From NCBI GenBank assembly GCA_964524125.1, contig CAZGBY010000068.1:1-6205 (forward strand): a stretch of 6,205 nt of DNA, given 5' to 3'. The stretch is from CAG-307 sp964524125 (GTDB taxonomy: Bacteria; Bacillota_I; Bacilli_A; Acholeplasmatales; Anaeroplasmataceae). Under the pieces are notes generated by a model. The model was not told the origin of the DNA. It did no database searches and saw only the letters and a list, made by a program, of their open reading frames with translations. Positions 1 through 6,163 of the stretch are shown here, one piece after another (within the stretch, counting starts at the first letter, position 1; each line of letters starts with the position of its first letter). A program made the position numbers and the translations under genes.

Positions 1-72
1 CCCCCTTAAAATCCCCTTTGCTATAATTCCACTTTAATTTTACAACTGAGGTTTTCAGAAAAAATATCAATT

Positions 73-99
73 TTGGCATTCAACACTTGACAGTGCCAA
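73..99. promoter_or_regulatory. CIRCE-like operator 1 upstream of clpB (probable HrcA site)
   Basis: The inverted repeat TTGGCATTC-N9-CAGTGCCAA has the 9-9-9 layout of CIRCE (canonical TTAGCACTC-N9-GAGTGCTAA), the operator of the heat-shock repressor HrcA. The symmetric core extends to TTTTGGCA (71-78) and TGCCAAAA (94-101). The arms differ from the canonical form at the third base (A to G), with the matching T to C change in the other arm, so dyad symmetry is kept. The -35 box of the clpB promoter (87-92) lies inside the spacer and right arm, so a bound repressor would block RNA polymerase. Geometry, position and downstream gene support HrcA; the altered arms leave room for another repressor. 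Confidence 0.75.
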
Positions 100-114
100 A
101 ATAAGTGGTATACT
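87..114 (+). promoter_or_regulatory. clpB promoter, sigma-A type with extended -10
   Basis: A perfect -35 box TTGACA (87-92) is separated by 16 bp from TATACT (109-114). The TG at 106-107 makes an extended -10 (TGGTATACT). Transcription should start near 121, giving a leader of about 55 nt that contains the second CIRCE-like element. The overlap of the -35 with operator 1 fits a strong promoter held down by a repressor rather than one dependent on an alternative sigma factor. Confidence 0.8.
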
Positions 115-125
115 ATAAATGTAGT

Positions 126-152
126 TTGGCATTCTATATAGTCAAGTGCCAA
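126..152. promoter_or_regulatory. CIRCE-like operator 2 in the clpB leader
   Basis: TTGGCATTC-N9-AAGTGCCAA has a left arm identical to operator 1 and the same 9 bp spacer; symmetry extends to 125-153. It starts a few bases after the predicted transcription start, so it is both DNA operator and part of the mRNA leader. In RNA the arms can pair as a 7 bp stem ending 7 nt before the Shine-Dalgarno sequence. The centres of the two operators (86 and 139) are 53 bp apart, about five helical turns, so they face the same side of the DNA and could be bound together. CIRCE located in leaders is known in other Firmicutes to influence mRNA stability; whether it does so here is inference. Confidence 0.75.
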
Positions 153-175
153 AACAAAAGAAAGGATGATTAATT

Positions 176-2287
176 ATGCAAAATGAATATCAAGAACAAA
201 ACGAAAACGTACTTGAAAAATATGGTCGTAATGTAGTTAAACTAGCCAAAGAAGGTAAAATCGATCCAGTCATCGGTCGTGATGAAGAAATTAGACGTAT
301 TATTAAAATTCTTTCAAGAAAAACTAAAAACAATCCTGTTTTAATAGGTGAACCAGGTGTTGGTAAGACTGCAATTATTGAAGGTCTAGCACGTAGAATC
401 GTATCTGGTGATATTCCTGATTCACTTAAAGATAAAACTATATTTGAACTAGATATGGCTTCACTTGTAGCAGGTGCCAAATTCCGTGGTGAATTTGAAG
501 AAAGATTAAAAGCTGTACTTCAAAAAATAAAAGAATCTGATGGTAATATTATTCTATTTATCGATGAAATCCATCTAATAGTTGGGGCTGGTAAAGTAGA
601 CGGAGCTATGGATGCAGGCAACATCTTAAAACCAATGTTGGCTCGTGGAGAACTTCATTGTATAGGTGCTACTACTTTAAATGAATACCATAAATATATT
701 GAAAAAGACCAAGCACTAGAAAGAAGATTTCAAAAAATACTTGTTTCTGAGCCAACTATAGATGATACTATATCAATACTTAGAGGATTAAAAGAACGTT
801 TTGAAGTTCATCATGGTGTTCACATTAAAGATAATGCAGTTATCGCCGCATGCGTAATGTCAAATAGATATATTACAGATAGGTTTTTACCAGACAAAGC
901 AATTGATTTAATTGATGAAGCTTGTGCATCAGTAAGACTTCAACTTGATTCTATGCCAGTTGAGCTTGATAATATAGAGCGTAGAATTAACCAAATTAAA
1001 ATCGAGCTTATGGCCATTAAAAAAGAAAAAGATTCTTCTTCTTTACAACATGCTAAAGAACTTGAAGATGAACTTAAAGACTTAACAGGTAAAGATAACA
1101 CTTTAAAAGAAAAATGGTTACATGAAAAAGATGAAATTTTAAATCTTAAAAATAAAAAATCAGAACTTGATAAAAAACGTTTTGAACTTGAAAACGCGTA
1201 TAATCAAGGTAATTTTGAAAAAGCTTCACGTTTACAATATCAAGAAATTCCAGCTTTAGAAGATGAAATAAGAAACTTTGAAAATCAAAATAAAGATAAT
1301 AAATTATTATCTGAAACCGTATCTGATGAAGATATAGCTACCGTTGTGTCTAAATGGACTAATATTCCAATGACTAAATTAATGCAAGGCGAACGTGAAA
1401 AGGTTTTAAAACTAAATGACAATTTAAAACAAAGAGTAATTGGGCAAGATGAAGCTATCACCCTAATTTCTGATTCTATTATAAGACAAAGAGCAGGTAT
1501 AAAAGACGAAAATAGACCTATTGGTTCATTTATGTTCTTAGGTCCTACTGGTGTTGGTAAAACCGAACTTGCAAAAAGTTTAGCTTATGAATTATTCGAT
1601 AGTGAAACACATATTGTAAGAATTGATATGTCTGAATATCAAGAATCACATACCGTTGCTAGACTTATAGGTGCACCTCCTGGATATGTAGGTTATGATG
1701 AAGGTGGTCAACTTACTGAAGCTATAAGAAGAAACCCTTATTCTATTATACTTTTTGATGAAATAGAAAAAGCTCATAAAGATATCTTTAATATCTTGCT
1801 ACAAATCCTTGATGATGGAAGACTTACTGATGGTCAAGGAAAAGTAGTTGATTTTAAAAACACAATCATTATTATGACTTCTAATCTAGGTGCCGAGTTA
1901 TTACTTGAAAATCCAAATAATAAATCAGGCGTAATAAATATCATAAAAAATTACTTCAAGCCAGAATTCTTAAATAGGATTGATGAAATAATTGTATTTA
2001 ATCCTTTAAATAAAGAAACCCAAGTAAAAATAGTAAATAGGATGTTACATGAACTTGATTTAAGATTACTTGAACAAGATATTCATATTTCATACACCGA
2101 TGATTTAAAAAAATATATCATTGATAATTCATATGACGTTACATATGGTGCAAGACCTATAAAAAGATTTATACAAAAATATATAGAAACTTATTTAGCT
2201 ACGCAAATTATTAAATCTAATATTTCACCTAGTATAAATTATGTACTTGATTGTCAAGGAAATGAATTAAGATTATTTAAAGAATAA
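176..2287 (+). CDS. clpB: ClpB disaggregase (Hsp100, AAA+), form lacking the N-terminal domain
   Basis: Cytosolic hexameric ATP-driven disaggregase that threads aggregated proteins through its pore, working with DnaK/DnaJ/GrpE. In order: a short 11-residue lead, then the NBD1 start (EKYGR...IGRDEE); Walker A GEPGVGKT (58-65); pore loop KFRG (102-105, Phe where many ClpB have Tyr); Walker B ILFIDE (126-131); arginine fingers R183/R184; middle domain about 255-375 with the ClpB-type segment QYQEIPALE; NBD2 Walker A GPTGVGKT (456-463); pore loop GYVGY (503-507); Walker B IILFDE (524-529); arginine finger R601; sensor 2 GAR (658-660). The full-length middle domain argues for ClpB over ClpC/ClpA, and no ClpP-docking loop was recognised. 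At 703 residues it is about 150 shorter than E. coli ClpB because the Clp-N domain is absent, as in mycoplasma ClpB. The start is secure: AAAGGA (161-166) lies 9 nt upstream and an in-frame TGA (167-169) excludes an extension. It has its own CIRCE-controlled promoter and appears monocistronic. Confidence 0.97.
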   Translation: MQNEYQEQNENVLEKYGRNVVKLAKEGKIDPVIGRDEEIRRIIKILSRKTKNNPVLIGEPGVGKTAIIEGLARRIVSGDIPDSLKDKTIFELDMASLVAGAKFRGEFEERLKAVLQKIKESDGNIILFIDEIHLIVGAGKVDGAMDAGNILKPMLARGELHCIGATTLNEYHKYIEKDQALERRFQKILVSEPTIDDTISILRGLKERFEVHHGVHIKDNAVIAACVMSNRYITDRFLPDKAIDLIDEACASVRLQLDSMPVELDNIERRINQIKIELMAIKKEKDSSSLQHAKELEDELKDLTGKDNTLKEKWLHEKDEILNLKNKKSELDKKRFELENAYNQGNFEKASRLQYQEIPALEDEIRNFENQNKDNKLLSETVSDEDIATVVSKWTNIPMTKLMQGEREKVLKLNDNLKQRVIGQDEAITLISDSIIRQRAGIKDENRPIGSFMFLGPTGVGKTELAKSLAYELFDSETHIVRIDMSEYQESHTVARLIGAPPGYVGYDEGGQLTEAIRRNPYSIILFDEIEKAHKDIFNILLQILDDGRLTDGQGKVVDFKNTIIIMTSNLGAELLLENPNNKSGVINIIKNYFKPEFLNRIDEIIVFNPLNKETQVKIVNRMLHELDLRLLEQDIHISYTDDLKKYIIDNSYDVTYGARPIKRFIQKYIETYLATQIIKSNISPSINYVLDCQGNELRLFKE

Positions 2288-2290
2288 CAT

Positions 2291-2325
2291 AAAAATAACC
2301 AGCCTATTAAACTGGTTATTTTTTT
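2291..2325. terminator. Bidirectional intrinsic terminator between clpB and yfcE
   Basis: A 12 bp A/T-flanked stem (2291-2302 with 2312-2323; core AATAACCAG/CTGGTTATT) closes a 9 nt loop and is followed on the plus strand by a T run through 2325. Read on the minus strand the same stem ends in five T residues (2295-2291). It begins four bases after the clpB stop and its T run touches the yfcE stop codon (2326-2324), so one hairpin can end both convergent transcripts. Confidence 0.85.
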
Positions 2326-2854
2326 ATAGTTTTATTTCATCTTTAATATTATATGAAAAATCATATATTTTTAAGATATTATTATCATCAATTATCGCAA
2401 AAGAATTAATTAAATCTCCTTTAGGTATAGAAATACTTCCGGGATTGATAAATACTTTATTATCTTCTTCTTTAATCATACTTATATGGGTATGTCCATA
2501 TAATATTATCTTAGCACAGCTAGTTATTTCATCTAAATGATGACCATGTGTAAGATAAACATCAAGACCATTAACATTTGTAAAATGAGGTTTATCAATT
2601 TTAAAATCAAGTACCATTTGATCTACTTCAGCATCACAATTTCCACAAACTGCTTCAATTATATTTGCATTATTATTTAAAAGTTTAATACACTCTTTCG
2701 GATTATATTCAAGTGGTAAATCATTTCTGGGTCCGTGATATAAAATATCACCTAGAATTAAAATTTTGTCACATTTAAAATATGAAAATGCTTTAAATGC
2801 CGAATTTAAATATTTAAAACTTCCATGTATATCTGAAATTATTAAATATTTCAT
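2324..2854 (-). CDS. yfcE: YfcE-family metal-dependent phosphodiesterase
   Basis: Calcineurin-like metallophosphoesterase of the YfcE/MJ0936 group, soluble, no signal peptide or membrane segment. E. coli YfcE hydrolyses model phosphodiesters with Mn2+; the natural substrate is unknown. Visible metal-binding motifs: DIHG with D8 and H10; GD with D36 followed by HGPRN (40-44), the YfcE signature; GNCD with N72 inside GNCDAEVDQM, nearly identical to E. coli; H103 in THGHH; GHTH with H121 and H123; and the conserved NPGSISIPKG (137-146). At 176 residues it is full length (E. coli 184), with a slightly shorter segment before GHTH. It is the second gene of the minus-strand operon: its ATG shares one base with the TAA of the upstream SNF2-family gene, and its ribosome site lies inside that gene, so translation is probably coupled. 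The family is certain; an in vivo role cannot be inferred, since this pairing with an SNF2 ATPase is not a linkage I know. Confidence 0.93.
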   Translation of the reverse strand: MKYLIISDIHGSFKYLNSAFKAFSYFKCDKILILGDILYHGPRNDLPLEYNPKECIKLLNNNANIIEAVCGNCDAEVDQMVLDFKIDKPHFTNVNGLDVYLTHGHHLDEITSCAKIILYGHTHISMIKEEDNKVFINPGSISIPKGDLINSFAIIDDNNILKIYDFSYNIKDEIKL

Positions 2855-5850
2855 TATTTAAACAACTCCTTAATATCATCTTTAGTTAAATGGTGCATAA
2901 TATCTTCATCATTAATTACTTCTTCTGTTAAATATTTCTTTTTGTTTTGAAGCTCTACAATCTTATCTTCGATTGTATTTTTATTAATCATTTTTATAAC
3001 ATGAACAATATTTTTTTGACCAAGTCTATGAGCACGATCGGTTGCTTGATTCATCGCAGCTAAATTCCACCAAGGATCATAATGAATAACAGTATCAGCA
3101 GATGTTAAATTTAAACCAGTACCTCCAGCTTTAAGTGATATTAAAAATACTTTTATATCTGGATTTGAGTTATATTCTTGAACCAATTTCATTCTTTCTT
3201 CTGGTTGAGTTTTACCAGTAAGTATTAAATATTTAATTCCAAGCATATCAAGTCTTTCTTGCATAAAGGGGAAGATAGATGTAAATTGAGAAAATATTAA
3301 CATCTTATGTCCTGTATCAGACTTTTCCTTAACAGTCTCCATTAACAAATCCATTTTAGAATTCGGTACTTTAACATCATCTAAAAATAGTCTTGGTTCA
3401 CATGCAAGTTCTCTTAATCTTGTAAGTAGACTTAAGACATGAGTAATTTTATATTCACCAGATGATATTTCTTCTCTTGCTTTAAGTAAATACGCATCAT
3501 ATAATTTTCTTTCTTCATCTGACATAAAACTAAATGCGTAATTTTCTATCTTATCTTCTAAATCAAGTACATCCCCTTTTAATCTTCTTAAGATAAATGG
3601 AGATGTTTTTTTGTTAAGTTCTGCAAGTAAAACTGGATTTGTAAAGTTTTCATATTGTTTAATAAATTCATTTTTACTCTTTAAATATCCAGGAAGTGCA
3701 AAATCGAAAATACTCCATAAATCTAAAAGTGAATTTTCAATAGGTGTACCAGTAAGTGCAAATTTACAATCAGCTTTTATCTTTTTAACTGCAATCGTTT
3801 TTAAAGCATCAGGGTTTTTAATATATTGTGCTTCATCAATAATCATACATCTAAATTCTAAATCTTCATATTTTTCTATATCCATTCTTAATGATTCATA
3901 TGAAGTAATTAATATTTTATTATTGTTATAAGCATCTAAAATAACATCTTTATTTCTATTTATCCCATAAATAACACAAATAGGAAGATGCGGTGCAAAC
4001 TTTTCAAATTCCATTTGCCAGTTAAATATTAAACTAGTTGGTGCACATATTAAATATGGCCTGTCTTTTGGTAAAGAATCGATTAAACTAATAATTTCTA
4101 AAGTTTTACCAAGACCCATATCATCTGCAAGTATACCTCCTAAGTTATAACTTGCAAGTACATATAACCACTTAAATCCATCATGTTGATAATCTCTTAA
4201 AATATTTAAAATATCACTATTAGTATCTATATTATAATCTTTATAATTAATTAAATCATTTGAAAATGAATCTAAAATATCATTAGTTTCAATTATATCT
4301 TTATAACGTGATGATATAAAATACGCTTGGTATAGAGGGACTTTAATTTCTTCTTTTATTTCATCAATTCCAAGTTCTTCTTTTAAACTTGTAAATAATT
4401 TAGCAGTTTCAGGATCAACATCCACTATTGAACCATCTTCAAGTTCAACATAATGCTTATTATTTTTATATGCAATTAAAATATTTTGAAGTTCTCTTGG
4501 TGAAAATTTCATACCATCTAATGATAATGATATTATTGAATCTTTCATTTTAAAATTAAGTTTTTGACTAGACATTTTGACAAACTTTAAATTAGTAATA
4601 GATTGTGATAAATAAACATTACCAAATGATTTAAATAAATCTAATTTATTATTAATAATATCACATATCATATCAAAATCATTAATTTTATAATCATTGG
4701 CTTTAGTAAATCCTAAAGTTTTAATTAAAATTTTATAGTTTTTCTTTTTTAAATAGAAAGTATCATCTTTAAAATCACCTTCATATTTAATTTTCATTTT
4801 ACCCTTTTCATAATCAAAATAAGTATCTATTTGGATTTCTTCTCTTGCTTTATAGTTTAAATATGTAATTTGTTTAGAATATAAAGGATAGATATTATTT
4901 AAAAATATTTCAAAATTATTATCATTTAAATCTAATGTTTTTTCATCTATTAATGTATTTAATAACTTGGCATATATTTTATCATATCCGGAAATTACAT
5001 AACAATAATCGGACATAAATACAAATGTTTTAGAGTGAGTCATTATAATTTGGCAATTTAGATTATTTAAGCTCAACTTTTTTTCATCTACTATTATTTT
5101 AATAGGTGGAAATTCTTCTTTAAATTTAATCTTCTTCATATATGAATTATATGAATAATAAATTTCTTCTTTATAAATAGAGTAAATAAAAGTCATAAAT
5201 TCATTATTTATCTCAGTATAATTCAATTCGCATTTCATCGCATGACGATTTAAATAGCATAAATCTAGAAGTTTCTGACTAGTTGCAGAAAAATATTTAT
5301 AATCCAATTGATAGATTATTTTATTTATTTCATATTCTTTTTTATCTTCTATCACATCTAGAAAATCTAAAATATTATTAATACGAATATTATTTGTTTT
5401 AGTTTCAAATTCAAATGATAATAATATTTTCTTACCAAGAATAGAAATAATAGGATAAATATAGTATTCTTCAACACTTCTTGATATATTAATTTCCATT
5501 AATTCTTGCATAAACTCATCTTGACGAGCATTATTAAAAAATTCAAGTTCACTTTGTTTATCTTTAAAAGTTTCATTCATTTTATCTCTTAAAATAAAGA
5601 ATAAACAAACCTCATGTCGACATAAACCTTTTAGATTACATGCACAATCCCCTTTAGCTTCATTGCTATAAACTAAAGAAACTTTTTTACCATCAAAAAA
5701 AGCTGAAGCTTTAAACGATAGAGTTGGTATTTTATTTATTTCAAAATTAAAATCCTCATATTTTTTATTTTGATAAAGTAAATGTCCTTCGTTTAGTTCT
5801 ACTAAACTTGCAGCAAATTGTCTTATTGTTGAAATTTCTATTTTAGCCAT
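2854..5850 (-). CDS. SWIM zinc-finger SNF2-family ATPase (DEAD/H helicase superfamily 2)
   Basis: Nucleic-acid-dependent ATPase/translocase of the SWI2/SNF2 family, in the bacterial group with an N-terminal SWIM finger (B. subtilis YwqA-like architecture). In order: SWIM motif C69-x-C71-x5-C77-x-H79; a long, divergent Lys/Asn/Ile/Tyr-rich segment (about 130-510) matching in position the bacterial SNF2-associated domain; then a RecA-like pair. Lobe 1: Walker A DDMGLGKT (576-583, K582), motif Ia around 598-618, motif II DEAQ (672-675), motif III LTGTPIEN (699-706). Lobe 2: LIFSQF (851-856), motif V LKAGGTGLNLTSAD (906-919), motif VI QATDRAHRLGQ (935-945, R939/R942). All catalytic motifs are intact. 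998 residues is normal for the group. Start: AAAGGTG (5862-5856) lies 5 nt upstream, and an in-frame TAA at 5871-5869 prevents extension. It heads an operon with yfcE. DEAQ rather than DEAH resembles the RapA-like bacterial branch. Relatives are proposed to remodel RNA polymerase or protein-DNA complexes; the actual substrate here is unknown. Some SNF2 proteins serve phage defence (e.g. DISARM DrmD), but no defence partner is present. Confidence 0.93.
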   Translation of the reverse strand: MAKIEISTIRQFAASLVELNEGHLLYQNKKYEDFNFEINKIPTLSFKASAFFDGKKVSLVYSNEAKGDCACNLKGLCRHEVCLFFILRDKMNETFKDKQSELEFFNNARQDEFMQELMEINISRSVEEYYIYPIISILGKKILLSFEFETKTNNIRINNILDFLDVIEDKKEYEINKIIYQLDYKYFSATSQKLLDLCYLNRHAMKCELNYTEINNEFMTFIYSIYKEEIYYSYNSYMKKIKFKEEFPPIKIIVDEKKLSLNNLNCQIIMTHSKTFVFMSDYCYVISGYDKIYAKLLNTLIDEKTLDLNDNNFEIFLNNIYPLYSKQITYLNYKAREEIQIDTYFDYEKGKMKIKYEGDFKDDTFYLKKKNYKILIKTLGFTKANDYKINDFDMICDIINNKLDLFKSFGNVYLSQSITNLKFVKMSSQKLNFKMKDSIISLSLDGMKFSPRELQNILIAYKNNKHYVELEDGSIVDVDPETAKLFTSLKEELGIDEIKEEIKVPLYQAYFISSRYKDIIETNDILDSFSNDLINYKDYNIDTNSDILNILRDYQHDGFKWLYVLASYNLGGILADDMGLGKTLEIISLIDSLPKDRPYLICAPTSLIFNWQMEFEKFAPHLPICVIYGINRNKDVILDAYNNNKILITSYESLRMDIEKYEDLEFRCMIIDEAQYIKNPDALKTIAVKKIKADCKFALTGTPIENSLLDLWSIFDFALPGYLKSKNEFIKQYENFTNPVLLAELNKKTSPFILRRLKGDVLDLEDKIENYAFSFMSDEERKLYDAYLLKAREEISSGEYKITHVLSLLTRLRELACEPRLFLDDVKVPNSKMDLLMETVKEKSDTGHKMLIFSQFTSIFPFMQERLDMLGIKYLILTGKTQPEERMKLVQEYNSNPDIKVFLISLKAGGTGLNLTSADTVIHYDPWWNLAAMNQATDRAHRLGQKNIVHVIKMINKNTIEDKIVELQNKKKYLTEEVINDEDIMHHLTKDDIKELFK
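2866..2871 (-). promoter_or_regulatory. yfcE ribosome binding site within the SNF2 gene
   Basis: On the minus strand AAGGAG ends 11 nt before the yfcE ATG (2854-2852). It is also the coding sequence of the last residues of the SNF2-family protein (codons for K-E-L near its C-terminus). With the TAATG overlap this supports the chosen yfcE start and suggests re-initiation by ribosomes finishing the upstream gene. Confidence 0.75.
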
Positions 5851-5867
5851 TTTATCACCTTTAAATA

Positions 5868-5876
5868 ATTATATCA
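5868..5876 (-). promoter_or_regulatory. Candidate extended -10 promoter of the SNF2-yfcE operon
   Basis: On the minus strand TGATATAAT (5876-5868) is a perfect extended -10. A -35 at the right distance is weak (TTTAAA at 5895-5890, spacer 16). The predicted start, near 5861, would fall within the ribosome binding site and leave a leader of only about 11 nt, which is unusually short. Either the leader is nearly absent or the true promoter lies further upstream. Confidence 0.45.
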
Positions 5877-5928
5877 CTTTTAATTTTAATTTAAAAGACT
5901 AGTAAATAAAAAAAGTGGTTGCCCTATT

Positions 5929-5957
5929 TTGAAAAAATAATGTTATTATTGTAATAT
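5929..5957 (+). promoter_or_regulatory. Candidate forward promoter reading into the tandem repeats
   Basis: TTGAAA (5929-5934) and TAATAT (5952-5957) are separated by an optimal 17 bp. A start near 5964 would put the tandem repeats at the extreme 5' end of the RNA. No plus-strand gene follows within the window, so the product would be a non-coding RNA or a long leader. In such AT-rich DNA a chance match is possible. Confidence 0.4.
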
Positions 5958-5969
5958 GTTTAAAAAAGA

Positions 5970-6039
5970 GTAATCGTTAAATTGTTAGAGTAATCGTTAA
6001 ATTGTTAGGTAATCGTTAAATTGTTAGGTAATCGTTAAA
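5970..6039. repeat. Tandem array of a 19-20 bp repeat, about 3.6 copies
   Basis: The unit GTAATCGTTAAATTGTTAG occurs at 5970-5988 (plus one extra A, 5989), 5990-6008 and 6009-6027, followed by a partial copy GTAATCGTTAAA at 6028-6039. The three full copies are identical. Each unit contains two GTTA cores 8 bp apart (from 5976, 5984, 5996, 6004, 6015, 6023 and 6034), giving an alternating 8/11-12 bp pattern. The repeats are non-coding: stops occur in every frame. There are no spacers, so this is not CRISPR. Period and identity resemble iterons or a multi-site protein-binding array; slippage amplification is equally possible. Confidence 0.9.
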
Positions 6040-6129
6040 AGGTTGCATAATTTTGCTATAACCTATGATATTTTTGATACAATAAGAATAAAAGTTCGAG
6101 GTTACCTTAACATTAAAAAATTTTTCCAT

Positions 6130-6163
6130 AAAAAAATCCTAATACCAACTAAGTATTAAGATT
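6130..6163 (-). terminator. Intrinsic terminator for a gene beyond the right edge
   Basis: Read on the minus strand, AATCTTAATAC (6163-6153) pairs with GTATTAGGATT (6145-6135) around a 7 nt loop. The stem is 11 bp with one U-G wobble and is followed by a T run reaching 6130. On the plus strand the wobble becomes a C/A mismatch and no T run follows, so the direction is minus. Two minus-strand frames enter from the edge and stop just before it: one ends ...DDFIFYTE (stop 6180-6178), the other ...FFIQNKT (stop 6173-6171). One of these is probably the C-terminus of the terminated gene; which one cannot be decided here. Confidence 0.65.

Noticed and set aside
46..58. Short hairpin CTGA-GGTTT-TCAG as a terminator
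   Set aside because: The stem is only 4 bp and there is no adequate T run on either strand in the correct position.
73..152. CtsR operator controlling clpB
   Set aside because: CtsR sites are direct repeats of GGTCAAA-type heptamers. The elements here are inverted repeats with a 9 bp spacer, as in CIRCE.
190..480. 96-codon minus-strand frame opposite the start of clpB
   Set aside because: It lies wholly antisense to the conserved NBD1 coding sequence, shows no family motif and is explained by codon use on the other strand.
3611..3931. 106-codon plus-strand frame inside the SNF2 gene
   Set aside because: It is antisense to the conserved helicase motifs II and III, so it is a shadow of the real gene.
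2854..5850. Phage-defence system built on the SNF2-family protein
   Set aside because: SNF2 proteins occur in DISARM and similar systems, but here the neighbours are yfcE and clpB, with no methyltransferase, nuclease or other defence gene. The SWIM architecture matches ordinary chromosomal copies.
5956..5973. Tiny frame MFKKE at the promoter candidate
   Set aside because: Five codons, no ribosome site, and the ATG overlaps the -10 box.
5970..6039. CRISPR array
   Set aside because: The copies abut with no unique spacers, the unit is only 19-20 bp, and no cas gene is present.
6094..6100. GTTCGAG as a tRNA T-loop
   Set aside because: No acceptor stem, anticodon arm or T-stem pairing can be drawn around it.
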